Part shown: one piece after another, positions 26,015 to 33,900 of the stretch | How positions within the stretch are numbered: position 1 is the stretch's first letter | Layout of the letters: each line of letters starts with the position of its first letter | From: Ignavibacteria bacterium | GTDB taxonomy: Bacteria > Bacteroidota > Ignavibacteria > Ignavibacteriales > Ignavibacteriaceae | Direction of reading: 5' to 3' | Length of the DNA: 64,000 nt | NCBI GenBank assembly: GCA_030693705.1 | Contig: JAUYAB010000020.1 | Location: 1 to 64,000 of the forward strand | Translations under genes and position numbers: made by a program | The notes under the pieces: generated by a model | What the model was told of the DNA's origin: nothing | The model's database searches: none | What the model saw: the letters and a program-made list of their open reading frames with translations, nothing else

Positions 26015-28543
26015 ATGAATTATGAATTCGGTTCAATATGGCGTAAATGGGATCTTCATTTTCATACGCCCTCTTCATTTGACTACCATAATATGAGTGT
26101 TACTAATCAAGAAATTATTGATGAATTAAGCAATAATAATATCGCATTAGTCGCAATTACCGACCACCACACTATTGATATCACAAGAATTAAAGAACTA
26201 CAGCAACTTGGGGAAAAAAAGAATATAACTGTTTTGCCTGGAATTGAATTCCGCTCTGAATTGGGTGGCTCTGATTCTATACACTTTATTGGAATATTTC
26301 CTGAAGATTGTAATCTAGAAGAAGTCTGGATGGAATTACAAACAAAGTGCAAAATTAAGCCTTCTGATATTACAGAAAAAGGCAACGATAATATTTATGC
26401 TGATCTTAAAGACACTAGCAATTTAATCAAAGCTTTAGGCGGTTTGGTTAGTGTCCACGCTGGAAGCAAAACAAATACAATTGAAAACATAACCAATACT
26501 CTATCATATAAGATGGCACAGAAAATAGAACTCGTAGAAAGTATTGATATTTATGAGTTAGGAAAAGTAGAGGATCAGAGCGGTTATAAAGAAATTGTTT
26601 TCCCGGCGATTAACAAAGTTATTCCAATGATACTTTGTTCAGACAACCACAATATTAAAGAATATATTCTAAAAGAGAATCTATGGATTAAAGCTGATCC
26701 GACCTTTGAAGGATTAAAGCAATTAACTTATGAACCGACAGAACGAGTAAAAATTCAATCTAATGACCCTTTTTGTGATTTTACTAAACCTTTTTTCAAT
26801 AAAATTGTGGTCACTGAACAGACCGACATTTTCATTGATCAATCGGTTAAATTTGACACCAACGAGATAATACTAAATCAAAATTTAGTATCCATTATTG
26901 GAGGACGAGGTGAAGGAAAAAGTATTTTGATTGACTACTTTGCCAGAGGATTTGGATACTCAAAAAAAGAATATAATTTATCTCATAATTTTCTTGTTCA
27001 ATATTCAAAATCGAATTGCTCGGATGATTTCGTTGATTTTGGATTTGATACTTCTAATAACCTTGAGTTTCTTTATATACCTCAAACGATGGTTAGGGAT
27101 ATTGCCTTACAAACCAAAGAACTAGGACAAGAAATTCGTAAAATGCTAAACCTAACAACAATAGGTTTTTCAAAGGAGACACAAAATAAAATTAGTACTA
27201 CGCTTGATGAATATAATGAATTAGAAGATTGGTTTAACCAAGTTGATAATGATGGTAAAAAAATAAACAACAAGGATAATCTTCTACAAGAAAGCAAAAG
27301 ATTTGAGGAATTGTTAAACAGTATTACAAATAAAGACAACAAAGAAAAGTTGGAAAAATATACTGAGAACATTAAAATCATTCGAAACGCCGAATTAAAA
27401 TTTCAACAATTGGATAAACTTTCTAATCGGTTAAATCTATTTGAAAGCGATATTAACAAATCAATAATCGAACTAGATAAAACAATATCTTTGATTGAAT
27501 TTAAGAAGCAGTACGATGATATAAACAAGCTAAAAGAAATTTCTGCGAAGGAAATAGGTGATGTAAATGCCGAAAACGAAGATATTAAAAGCGATTTCTC
27601 TGGTATTTACAAAGGTGACTTATCATCCCTTCTTGACCGAGCAGATGAATATAAAAGTAATATTGAAGACATAAGAAATTCATTAGCTATTTTATCAAAA
27701 AAAGAATTTCAGCGAAAAGAGAAAAAAGAAGAAAAGGATAAAATTGCAGATAATATTCTCGATGAACTTAAAAATCAAGAAAATATTATAAACAATGCTT
27801 GGCAAAACTTATTGTCAAAAAATACGGGTTGGACGGAAGAACAAAGAAATCTTATGCAAAACATATTATCTGATAGAGAAATAGAAATAAAAGGAAAAAT
27901 CTTCTTTGACGAAAAATCCTTTTATATTGGTCTCAAAGATCATATAAACGGAACTCATTGGCGTAATAAAAACAAATCCGGTGAATTAGAAAAATATTTT
28001 AAAATAAATGGCTTTGAAAGCCTTTGTGATTTTATTAAAAACAAATTAGAGCAAGAATTAAAAGCTAATCCAGAATTATTCTATATAAATACTTTTGAAA
28101 AATATTTTTACGAACTATCTGAAAGAAATAAATATCTGTTCGTACAACCAGAAATAACTTATAAAGGAAAGACTTTAGAAAAGATATCAATCGGTCAAAG
28201 AGGTACGGTTTATTTATGTTTAAAATTAGCAACAAATCCTTTCTCGACGCCAATTATATATGACCAACCAGAAGATGATCTTGATAATCAATTTATCATT
28301 AACGAACTAGTAAGCATATTTAAAGCAATTAAAATATATCGACAAGTAATTATCGTCACTCATAACGCAAATCTTGTGGTTAATTCAGACTCTGAACAAG
28401 TTATAGTCGCTCACAATGACAATGAAGTACTAACTTATACTGGTGGGGCTTTAGAAAATCCAACGATTATTGATTCTGTTTGCAAGATTCTTGAAGGCGG
28501 AAGAATCGCATTTGAACAAAGAAAAAATAAATACAAAATATAA
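26015..28543 (+). CDS. Cassette 3: TrlF-like PHP-domain AAA/SMC-type ATPase
   Basis: 842 residues. The N-terminal PHP metal-dependent phosphoesterase domain (about 1-235) has WDLHFHTPSSF, ITDHHTIDI, LPGIEFRSE, VSVHAG and SDNHNIKEY. The ABC/SMC-like ATPase has Walker A GGRGEGKS (about 299-306), a coiled-coil middle (about 390-600), signature SIGQRGTVYL, Walker B PIIYDQPEDDLDN and the H-switch VTHNANL. This architecture is that of TrlF-type ATPases, often found in defence and mobile loci; nucleic-acid cleavage gated by ATP is inferred. It is the only gene of its cassette, starting 47 bases after the boundary and stopping 4 bases before the attC3 R' box. Confidence 0.82.
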   Translation: MNYEFGSIWRKWDLHFHTPSSFDYHNMSVTNQEIIDELSNNNIALVAITDHHTIDITRIKELQQLGEKKNITVLPGIEFRSELGGSDSIHFIGIFPEDCNLEEVWMELQTKCKIKPSDITEKGNDNIYADLKDTSNLIKALGGLVSVHAGSKTNTIENITNTLSYKMAQKIELVESIDIYELGKVEDQSGYKEIVFPAINKVIPMILCSDNHNIKEYILKENLWIKADPTFEGLKQLTYEPTERVKIQSNDPFCDFTKPFFNKIVVTEQTDIFIDQSVKFDTNEIILNQNLVSIIGGRGEGKSILIDYFARGFGYSKKEYNLSHNFLVQYSKSNCSDDFVDFGFDTSNNLEFLYIPQTMVRDIALQTKELGQEIRKMLNLTTIGFSKETQNKISTTLDEYNELEDWFNQVDNDGKKINNKDNLLQESKRFEELLNSITNKDNKEKLEKYTENIKIIRNAELKFQQLDKLSNRLNLFESDINKSIIELDKTISLIEFKKQYDDINKLKEISAKEIGDVNAENEDIKSDFSGIYKGDLSSLLDRADEYKSNIEDIRNSLAILSKKEFQRKEKKEEKDKIADNILDELKNQENIINNAWQNLLSKNTGWTEEQRNLMQNILSDREIEIKGKIFFDEKSFYIGLKDHINGTHWRNKNKSGELEKYFKINGFESLCDFIKNKLEQELKANPELFYINTFEKYFYELSERNKYLFVQPEITYKGKTLEKISIGQRGTVYLCLKLATNPFSTPIIYDQPEDDLDNQFIINELVSIFKAIKIYRQVIIVTHNANLVVNSDSEQVIVAHNDNEVLTYTGGALENPTIIDSVCKILEGGRIAFEQRKNKYKI

Positions 28544-28547
28544 AGTC

Positions 28548-28738
28548 GCACATAACCAGCCAATCAAGGCGGACGCCGTTTTTCAGTGCGGCATTTGTGG
28601 AATTATTAAGTTGAGTTTGCAAAAATAAGTTGCTCTTTAACGTAGTTTGTTTTAAGAAATATTTTTATAAATAAAAAGTTGTTGGTATTGTTCGGCGTTT
28701 CTGTGTTGGGGCGCCGGTTAGCGGCAACGTCGTTAGGC
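28548..28738 (+). other. attC3-like recombination site
   Basis: R' GCACATAAC (28548-28556), L'' GTTAGCGG (28717-28724) and R'' GTTAGGC (28732-28738). The stem CGGACGCC pairs with GGCGCCG past an extra A. At the same place attC1 has CGGACAGC/GCTGCCG, so both arms changed together while the bulged A was kept. The right 27 bases and the long loop are nearly identical to attC1. Confidence 0.8.
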
Positions 28739-28759
28739 AATTTCATAGAAGGAGACAAA

Positions 28760-29374
28760 ATGAGTGAGTATAATTATTGGTTAGAGTATTATAAGTTATG
28801 TTGGTATACCAGACAATACTATAAAAAAGATCAATCAAAATTAGTTTTCTGGTTTGGCGGTCTAATTATTATGATGCTTGGTGTAACCGGGTTGTGGAAA
28901 TCTGATAATTCTATTATTGAATTTCATTTTGGACATATAATTATATTCAACTTTAGTTTTGCTGTGATATGGTTTTATATGTTATATAAACAATTAAATG
29001 CTGAAATCTATGATGAGATTGGTCGCTACGTTGAAAAATATATTGTAGATAATTTTGTCAAAAACAAAAAACCCAGAGAATTGAATCAGTTTTTTGTTAT
29101 TAAACACCAATATCTTGGTTCAAATGAAGATGTTTCTTCAATCCGATATCTATATAAAATAGCTGATAGCATTATGATTATTCTATATTTAGCAATTGTA
29201 ACCTCGCCATATTGGAAAGTTGATATTTCTGCAAGTGGATTGAAGCTAGATTCATGGCTACCTTTAATTTCCGTGGTAATATTTCTAATAATTTTATTTT
29301 ATGGTCTTTCACGATATAAGCATTCTAAACGTGAAGCATTTCTAAAAATTAAAAATGATTGGGAGAACGTATAA
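28760..29374 (+). CDS. Cassette 4: four-helix membrane protein of unknown function
   Basis: 204 residues from ATG 28760, chosen because AAGGAG lies 5 bases upstream; a longer frame from 28679 would run through attC3. Hydrophobic segments are at about 30-48, 55-75, 131-148 and 161-181, two helix pairs around a charged middle (about 80-128). This layout resembles paired-helix effectors of conflict systems (SLATT-like), but no diagnostic motif is seen. The next gene starts immediately after the stop, so both are one unit. Confidence 0.6.
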   Translation: MSEYNYWLEYYKLCWYTRQYYKKDQSKLVFWFGGLIIMMLGVTGLWKSDNSIIEFHFGHIIIFNFSFAVIWFYMLYKQLNAEIYDEIGRYVEKYIVDNFVKNKKPRELNQFFVIKHQYLGSNEDVSSIRYLYKIADSIMIILYLAIVTSPYWKVDISASGLKLDSWLPLISVVIFLIILFYGLSRYKHSKREAFLKIKNDWENV

Positions 29375-30001
29375 ATGGTAAATATAAACAACATAGCTGC
29401 GTTTTATGATTTAGACAAAACTATAATTAGACAGAATTTATATTCAATATTCTTTAATACCTTCATTAAAAAGAGTAGCAAGATATTGGCCAAATTTTAT
29501 ATACCAGTATTGTTTGTTCTTTCAAAGTTATTTAAAAATAATGAATTCATTAGACATGGAATGATATGGTCGTTAAGTGGTTATAATAAAAAATATATCC
29601 AGTTGGAATGGCGTGAGTATCTTAAAGCAAATCTTGATACAATTATGATTAAGTGCATCCAAGAATCAATAGAAAATCACCTTAGCGCCAATCATAAATT
29701 ATTTATCCTTACAAATAATATTGATGTACTTGTTGGTCCACTTGCCGAGTTATTAGGATTCACAGATTATAGAGCAATTAATGTCTCAGTTGACTCAAGT
29801 GAAAATATATTATCTACTAGCTTGCTAAAAAAAATCAGTATTGATAAAAAAATGGAATTATTCAACCTCTCTACTGAGTATAAAATCGATTTATCAAAGT
29901 CTTTTGGTTATGGGGATTCTATTGAAGATTATGAATTTTTAAGAGAATTAACATCAGCTTATTTGTTAAACAAAGATCAGTTAATGAAATTTAATAAATA
30001 G
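29375..30001 (+). CDS. Cassette 4: HAD-superfamily (IB-type) phosphatase
   Basis: 208 residues. HAD motif I FYDLDKTII (about 10-18) gives the nucleophile and acid Asp pair, motif II LFILTNN carries Thr/Asn, and motif IV is GYGDSIEDYEFL. A helical cap (about 20-90) is of the SerB-like IB type. Such enzymes dephosphorylate small molecules or lipids; the substrate is not deducible. The GGGAGAACGTATAA before the ATG supplies a ribosome-binding site. The stop codon overlaps the R' box of the fourth attC by one base, typical cassette compactness. Confidence 0.78.
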   Translation: MVNINNIAAFYDLDKTIIRQNLYSIFFNTFIKKSSKILAKFYIPVLFVLSKLFKNNEFIRHGMIWSLSGYNKKYIQLEWREYLKANLDTIMIKCIQESIENHLSANHKLFILTNNIDVLVGPLAELLGFTDYRAINVSVDSSENILSTSLLKKISIDKKMELFNLSTEYKIDLSKSFGYGDSIEDYEFLRELTSAYLLNKDQLMKFNK

Positions 30002-30449
30002 CCTAACATCTTTAATAAGTAAAGAGTCCCGCCAGATTTATCAGCTTTTGGCTTAGGCGGGTAAACAATAGAAAAATATACGCCAGAGGCGTATCCCGCC
30101 TTTGGTGGAAATATTGCTAACATTCCGCAAATGCGCGTGCTTAGAAAAAATGTTCTTTTTTCTTTTATTGGAAAAAATTTATAAATCCCCTCCAGAGGCG
30201 GGCGGGCTCTACGAGGTCATAAGTAATGCCATGGAGTAAGTACATGAGAAGAAAGAGACCAATACGCATTATGGAAAAAAAATAAAAACATCGTAGATGT
30301 TTAATTATGGTAGAAAAATATAACCATGAAAAATGATCCTCGTAGAGGATCAATAAAAATAATCAATAGTAGGGATCAAGAACTAATTAATTTGATAGTG
30401 GTGAATTTTAGTATAATTGTTCTAAGACGAATAATATGAAAGTGGAGAA
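30001..30449. repeat. Degenerate fourth attC and modular repeats
   Basis: R' GCCTAAC (30001-30007) is intact, but no convincing R'' follows, so the array edge is decayed or interrupted. CCCGCC...GGCGGG and GCCAGAGGC words follow. Then come short palindromes centred on GTA or TAC: ACATCGTAGATGT near 30288 and GATCCTCGTAGAGGATC near 30334. Between them lies ATTATGGTAGAAAAATATAA. No gene is seen. Confidence 0.55.
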
Positions 30450-31040
30450 ATGAAAAAATATTTAGTAATGTATTCATTGGTAATTATTCTTTTGGTGATT
30501 ACTTTTTCCGGGTGTGTTACCGTTCCCAAAAATTATAAGGAAACAATTCTTGACGATATGTACCCGGTTTTATCGGATGAACAATATCAATCTATGAAGT
30601 CACTAAATAGTGATGAGGAATTGAATAAGTTTCTTGACGAATACTGGCAAAGCATAGATTCAACTTCAAACTTGAATGAATATAAAGCTGAATATCTGCA
30701 AAGATTAGAATATGCAAATGAGCATTTCCCGGATCGCGTAGGTTGGGGGAGATCTGACCGTAAAAGAATCTATTTGATCTATGGACCCCCATCTTATATA
30801 GAGAGATATGATTATACGGAAATTCAACTTGGCAGGTATTCAACAATAAAATCATTAGAGGTATGGTTATATATGTCTCCGGGCAAAAATAATTCTTTCC
30901 CCGCTCGAGTTGATAATAGTTATAAGGGTGAGAGGAAATTTATCTTTGCCGATGTTAACGGAGTTGGGATATATAAAATATTATATTCATCTGAAGATAA
31001 TAGTGATATTGATCCATGGATGTTTAAACTACATTGGTAA
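30450..31040 (+). CDS. GWxTD-domain lipoprotein
   Basis: 196 residues. A lipoprotein signal (1-22) ends in the lipobox FSGC. The core is the GWxTD-family motif, here VGWGRSDRKRIYLIYGPPSYIERY (about 93-116), with the Thr of GWxTD replaced by Ser. The family is typical of Bacteroidota, Chlorobi and Acidobacteria envelopes; its biochemical role is not established. GTGGAG precedes the ATG. Confidence 0.82.
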   Translation: MKKYLVMYSLVIILLVITFSGCVTVPKNYKETILDDMYPVLSDEQYQSMKSLNSDEELNKFLDEYWQSIDSTSNLNEYKAEYLQRLEYANEHFPDRVGWGRSDRKRIYLIYGPPSYIERYDYTEIQLGRYSTIKSLEVWLYMSPGKNNSFPARVDNSYKGERKFIFADVNGVGIYKILYSSEDNSDIDPWMFKLHW

Positions 31041-31164
31041 TTTAAAACGTCTTGAATTCCTGTGAGACGGGGATCAATAAAATCGGATGAATGTGGGAAT
31101 CTTTAAATAATTAATTAATATGGCGGTGTTGGATTTTAACTTAACACATCGTTAGTAATTAAAT

Positions 31165-31192
31165 CCACGTCCCGAAAACTTTCGGGACGTGG
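31165..31192. repeat. Perfect palindromic intergenic repeat
   Basis: CCACGTCCCGAAA pairs with TTTCGGGACGTGG around a 2-base centre (AC). No T-run follows. It may fold in RNA, but it looks like another of the short intergenic palindromes here. Confidence 0.7.
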
Positions 31193-31333
31193 CAATTCAG
31201 TTTCAAGTTTTGCGTAAGGTGACTTAGTAACTAAACTGTCATTGAAATTCTTCCGCTATGATGATTGGCTTCACATTAGTAACCACTCCCAAATTTGAGT
31301 AATTTGCAAATAAAATCAGAGGAGATTTGTTTA

Positions 31334-32275
31334 GTGAAAAATGTGATGTATCGGTTCGTAATTCCAGTAGCTGCAATTGTTCTTGGAATTAGTAGTTATA
31401 GTTTTGCTCAAAAAGAATTCATTTCCGTAAGCGGGAAGAAGATTGAAATATTTATTTCCGGTATGGATAATAACCGGCAGGATAAACCCGTAATCGTTTT
31501 TGAAAACGGAATGGCAAGTAAGTTAGATGGTTGGAAGACAGTAATTGATGAAGTTTCTAAAACATCAGCAGTATTTTCTTACAATCGACCAAGGATCGGG
31601 GAATCAGAAAACGACAGCCTCCCGCCAACCACAGAACACATCGTAAATAACTTACGAAAAATGCTTTTGGAAAAAGGGCTTAATCCTCCCTACTTATTAG
31701 TATCACATTCTTTTGGCGGAGCGTATATAAGAAGTTTTGCCTCATACTATCCCGCTGAAATTGCAGGACTTGTTTTTGTTGATCCTATAGATTTTACTAA
31801 GAAGAAAGGGGATGGAGATCTTCCATATTTAGAAATCGGATTAACACAACATCAAATTGATTCTATGTTCGCAAAGCCCTATGCTAAATTCAAAGAAAAA
31901 TTATATGCCGAAATGCCAAATTTTTATGTTGAAGAAGTGAAAATATCAAGCCAGTTAACCAAAACCGAATTTGAAGAATGTGTTCACACACCTCTGCCCG
32001 ATGTCCCGGTTCATTTTATTATGGCGGGTGGATATCCAAAGAATCCGGAGAATAGACCAACACTCTATGATAAGGTAAAGATGTTTAGAATTGACAATAA
32101 CCTTAAAATGAAAAGGTGGATCGCACTGCTTGATCCTTTGAAATACGGCAAGTTTTTCTATTGTTCCAATTCCGGCCATTCTATTCAAACTGATGACCCG
32201 GAAACAGTAATCACAAGTATCAAGTTGGCTTTGAATGACTACGACAGAATTCAAAAGGAAAAGCCAAATCGTTAA
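31334..32275 (+). CDS. Secreted alpha/beta hydrolase
   Basis: 313 residues from GTG 31334, chosen because AGAGGAG lies 10 bases upstream and it gives a clean signal peptide (cleavage after SSYSFAQ). The nucleophile elbow is SHSFGG (Ser in VSHSFGGAYIR), the acid is probably in FVDPID or the later strand, and the catalytic His is in NSGHSIQTDDPE. Fold family: alpha/beta hydrolase (abhydrolase_6). The substrate is unknown; an exported esterase or lipase is likely. Confidence 0.82.
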   Translation: MKNVMYRFVIPVAAIVLGISSYSFAQKEFISVSGKKIEIFISGMDNNRQDKPVIVFENGMASKLDGWKTVIDEVSKTSAVFSYNRPRIGESENDSLPPTTEHIVNNLRKMLLEKGLNPPYLLVSHSFGGAYIRSFASYYPAEIAGLVFVDPIDFTKKKGDGDLPYLEIGLTQHQIDSMFAKPYAKFKEKLYAEMPNFYVEEVKISSQLTKTEFEECVHTPLPDVPVHFIMAGGYPKNPENRPTLYDKVKMFRIDNNLKMKRWIALLDPLKYGKFFYCSNSGHSIQTDDPETVITSIKLALNDYDRIQKEKPNR

Positions 32276-32320
32276 ATGAGAAAAAATAGTTTAGATCAGC
32301 ATTATTAAATTGAAGGTTAC

Positions 32321-33100
32321 ATGGTAATGAAATACGAGTATATTAAAACTATCGCGGCGTTGTTTGTAATATTTTTCCTCGTTCAAGGTTGCAACAAGAA
32401 TGAAGAGATTGTGAAGTATGTAACGACTGAAAAACAAGGGGGATATATTACGCTAAGTGAAACAAAAGTTGAGATCGGACAAAAGATAACCGCTCATTTT
32501 ATTAACATGGACTCCGTCCAGGTTTATTCTGTTACATTAAACCAAACGCTCGTAACATTCCAACAACTTAATGATAGCACAGTTACTCTCATTGCTCCCT
32601 ATACAACTGTTGGAAACGGTGCGGGAAATTTTGTTTTCTACTGTACAATCCCTTCAACAGCCTCAGGCGATACTGTTTTGATCAGCAGCCAAATTAATTA
32701 TAAGAGTGAAGAGGTAATTCTAAATTCGCTTGTAAAGTGGAACACGAATGAAAAGGTTTCAGAAGTAGATTCCTGGAAAAAGGACTTTAACGGAGAAAAC
32801 CAAGGCTGGTCGTTCCAAACAGATCAAGATACAATAAAGTTGATTCGAAGTTATATCTGTCACGATGAGTGTAACAAAACGGAAACCATAGTATTTTTGA
32901 ATAACGGCAACGACTCGTTACCTGCATTTTTATTTGCAAGTTTTGATAAATGGGAATTGATGAAAAGCCCAATCCATGAAATCATTACTTCCGGTTCCAA
33001 AATAATGATTGATGAATGGAGAGACTCTACAAATTACAGCGGCACATTTACTTCTGCCAATTATTGCTGGATCTTTTGGGCGAAAAAAAACCTTGAGTAA
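32321..33100 (+). CDS. Lipoprotein of unknown function, IPT/TIG-like start
   Basis: 259 residues. Signal with lipobox LVQGC (Cys at about 24). Residues about 38-120 read like an Ig-like beta domain (GGYITLSETKVEIGQKITAHF, then TVTLIAPYTT), as in IPT/TIG domains. The rest (about 140-259) is beta-rich with tryptophans and no recognised family. GAAGG precedes the ATG. It probably lies on the periplasmic or outer face of a membrane. Confidence 0.6.
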   Translation: MVMKYEYIKTIAALFVIFFLVQGCNKNEEIVKYVTTEKQGGYITLSETKVEIGQKITAHFINMDSVQVYSVTLNQTLVTFQQLNDSTVTLIAPYTTVGNGAGNFVFYCTIPSTASGDTVLISSQINYKSEEVILNSLVKWNTNEKVSEVDSWKKDFNGENQGWSFQTDQDTIKLIRSYICHDECNKTETIVFLNNGNDSLPAFLFASFDKWELMKSPIHEIITSGSKIMIDEWRDSTNYSGTFTSANYCWIFWAKKNLE

Positions 33101-33440
33101 CCTTCTATTTTGCCGAAACACGCTTGCATTAATGGATTTTTAAAGAAGTGGTTAGTTGAACATATTCTTAATTCAGATAAAAAGTATTCAGCATTCATGA
33201 GTGCAAAGGGTGTAGCTTAGAAATTCATTTATAATCAAGAATACAAAACTGTGAGGGGGAAATTAAATAACTTTAACACAACTTTCCCGGAAGATGGCAG
33301 CAAAATTATCTTTCGGGGAAGAATATTTTCTCCTAATTTAAACACCAAAAGCAAATAGTTTTTACAGTAGAACTGAACCTCAACCGGTATTCTAAGTCTG
33401 CAAATATTCAACAGAATTATTTTTGGGAATGGTGTTTTAT
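33101..33440. other. Intergenic region, nothing recognised
   Basis: 340 bases. A minus-strand frame at 33235-33447 has no ribosome-binding site or family feature. No hairpin with a T-run was seen. Confidence 0.4.
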
Positions 33441-33863
33441 ATGGCAAAGATATTTTTAATTTTGTTAACCCTTCTCTCCTTTACTTCTTGCAAAAAAGAA
33501 TTAGTCTCACAAGTCCAACCTCAAACTCCGTACGAGTTGTGGCGTTCACAAAATCTCCATGATTATTCAATCGATCAGGTGCGGACTTGCTATTGCCCCG
33601 ATGGTGGTGTGGTTGTGCGCGTTACCGTTCGTTCGGATACAATATTCAGTTTAACAAAAGTAGCTGATGGAAGCCTCGTAACAAGTCCATATTATTTTAC
33701 AGTAGATTCGTTATTTGGAATGATTGAATATGGTAATTTCGATTCTTTAGTTGTAAGATATAATTCAATTTACGGCTACCCGGAATTTCTTGATCTCAAT
33801 CCGCAGTGGCACCCGGTGGATGGAGGAGTTTTATATGAGACAACAAATCTGAAAAAAGAATAA
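33441..33863 (+). CDS. DUF6174-like lipoprotein
   Basis: 140 residues from ATG 33441; an ATG at 33429 is also possible. Lipobox SFTSC. The mature part matches the pattern of DUF6174 proteins: ELWRSQNLHDYSIDQVRTCYC near the start, VVVRVTVRSDTI, DSLFGMIE, and VVRYNSIYGYPEFLDLNP near the end. Function of the family is unknown. It lies just upstream of the PorV-like gene (37-base gap). Confidence 0.7.
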   Translation: MAKIFLILLTLLSFTSCKKELVSQVQPQTPYELWRSQNLHDYSIDQVRTCYCPDGGVVVRVTVRSDTIFSLTKVADGSLVTSPYYFTVDSLFGMIEYGNFDSLVVRYNSIYGYPEFLDLNPQWHPVDGGVLYETTNLKKE

Positions 33864-33900
33864 AATTAATTTTCTGTACAAAAATTCAAAGGGAGAAAAT

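Larger units (their letters stand above)
22228..30007 (+). mobile_element. Integron-like gene-cassette array (CALIN-like), four cassettes
   Basis: Seven genes, all on the plus strand, are divided into four units by attC-like sites. Cassette boundaries (cut G^TT): 22227/22228, 23219/23220, 25967/25968 and 28732/28733; the fourth has no clear right end. For each cassette, the bases at its start are complementary to the R' box at its own end: GTTATAACGC with GCGTTATAAC, GTTAGCTGC with GCAGCTAAC, GTTAGGT with ACATAAC (6 of 7), GTTAGGC with GCCTAAC. This is the rule for integron cassettes excised as circles. attC1-3 show palindromic arms with extra unpaired bases in the left arm. No integrase gene or clear attI is in the window. 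Confidence 0.82.

Noticed and set aside
28679-28759. N-terminal extension of the cassette 4 membrane protein
   Set aside because: It would be encoded by attC3 itself; AAGGAG and ATG at 28760 give a normal start.
31149-31160. GTTAGTAATT as the missing right end of the fourth attC
   Set aside because: The bases before it show no L'' box that pairs with the left arm, and an unrelated lipoprotein gene lies between.
33235-33447. A 70-residue minus-strand frame
   Set aside because: No ribosome-binding site, no family features, and it overlaps the start of the DUF6174-like gene.
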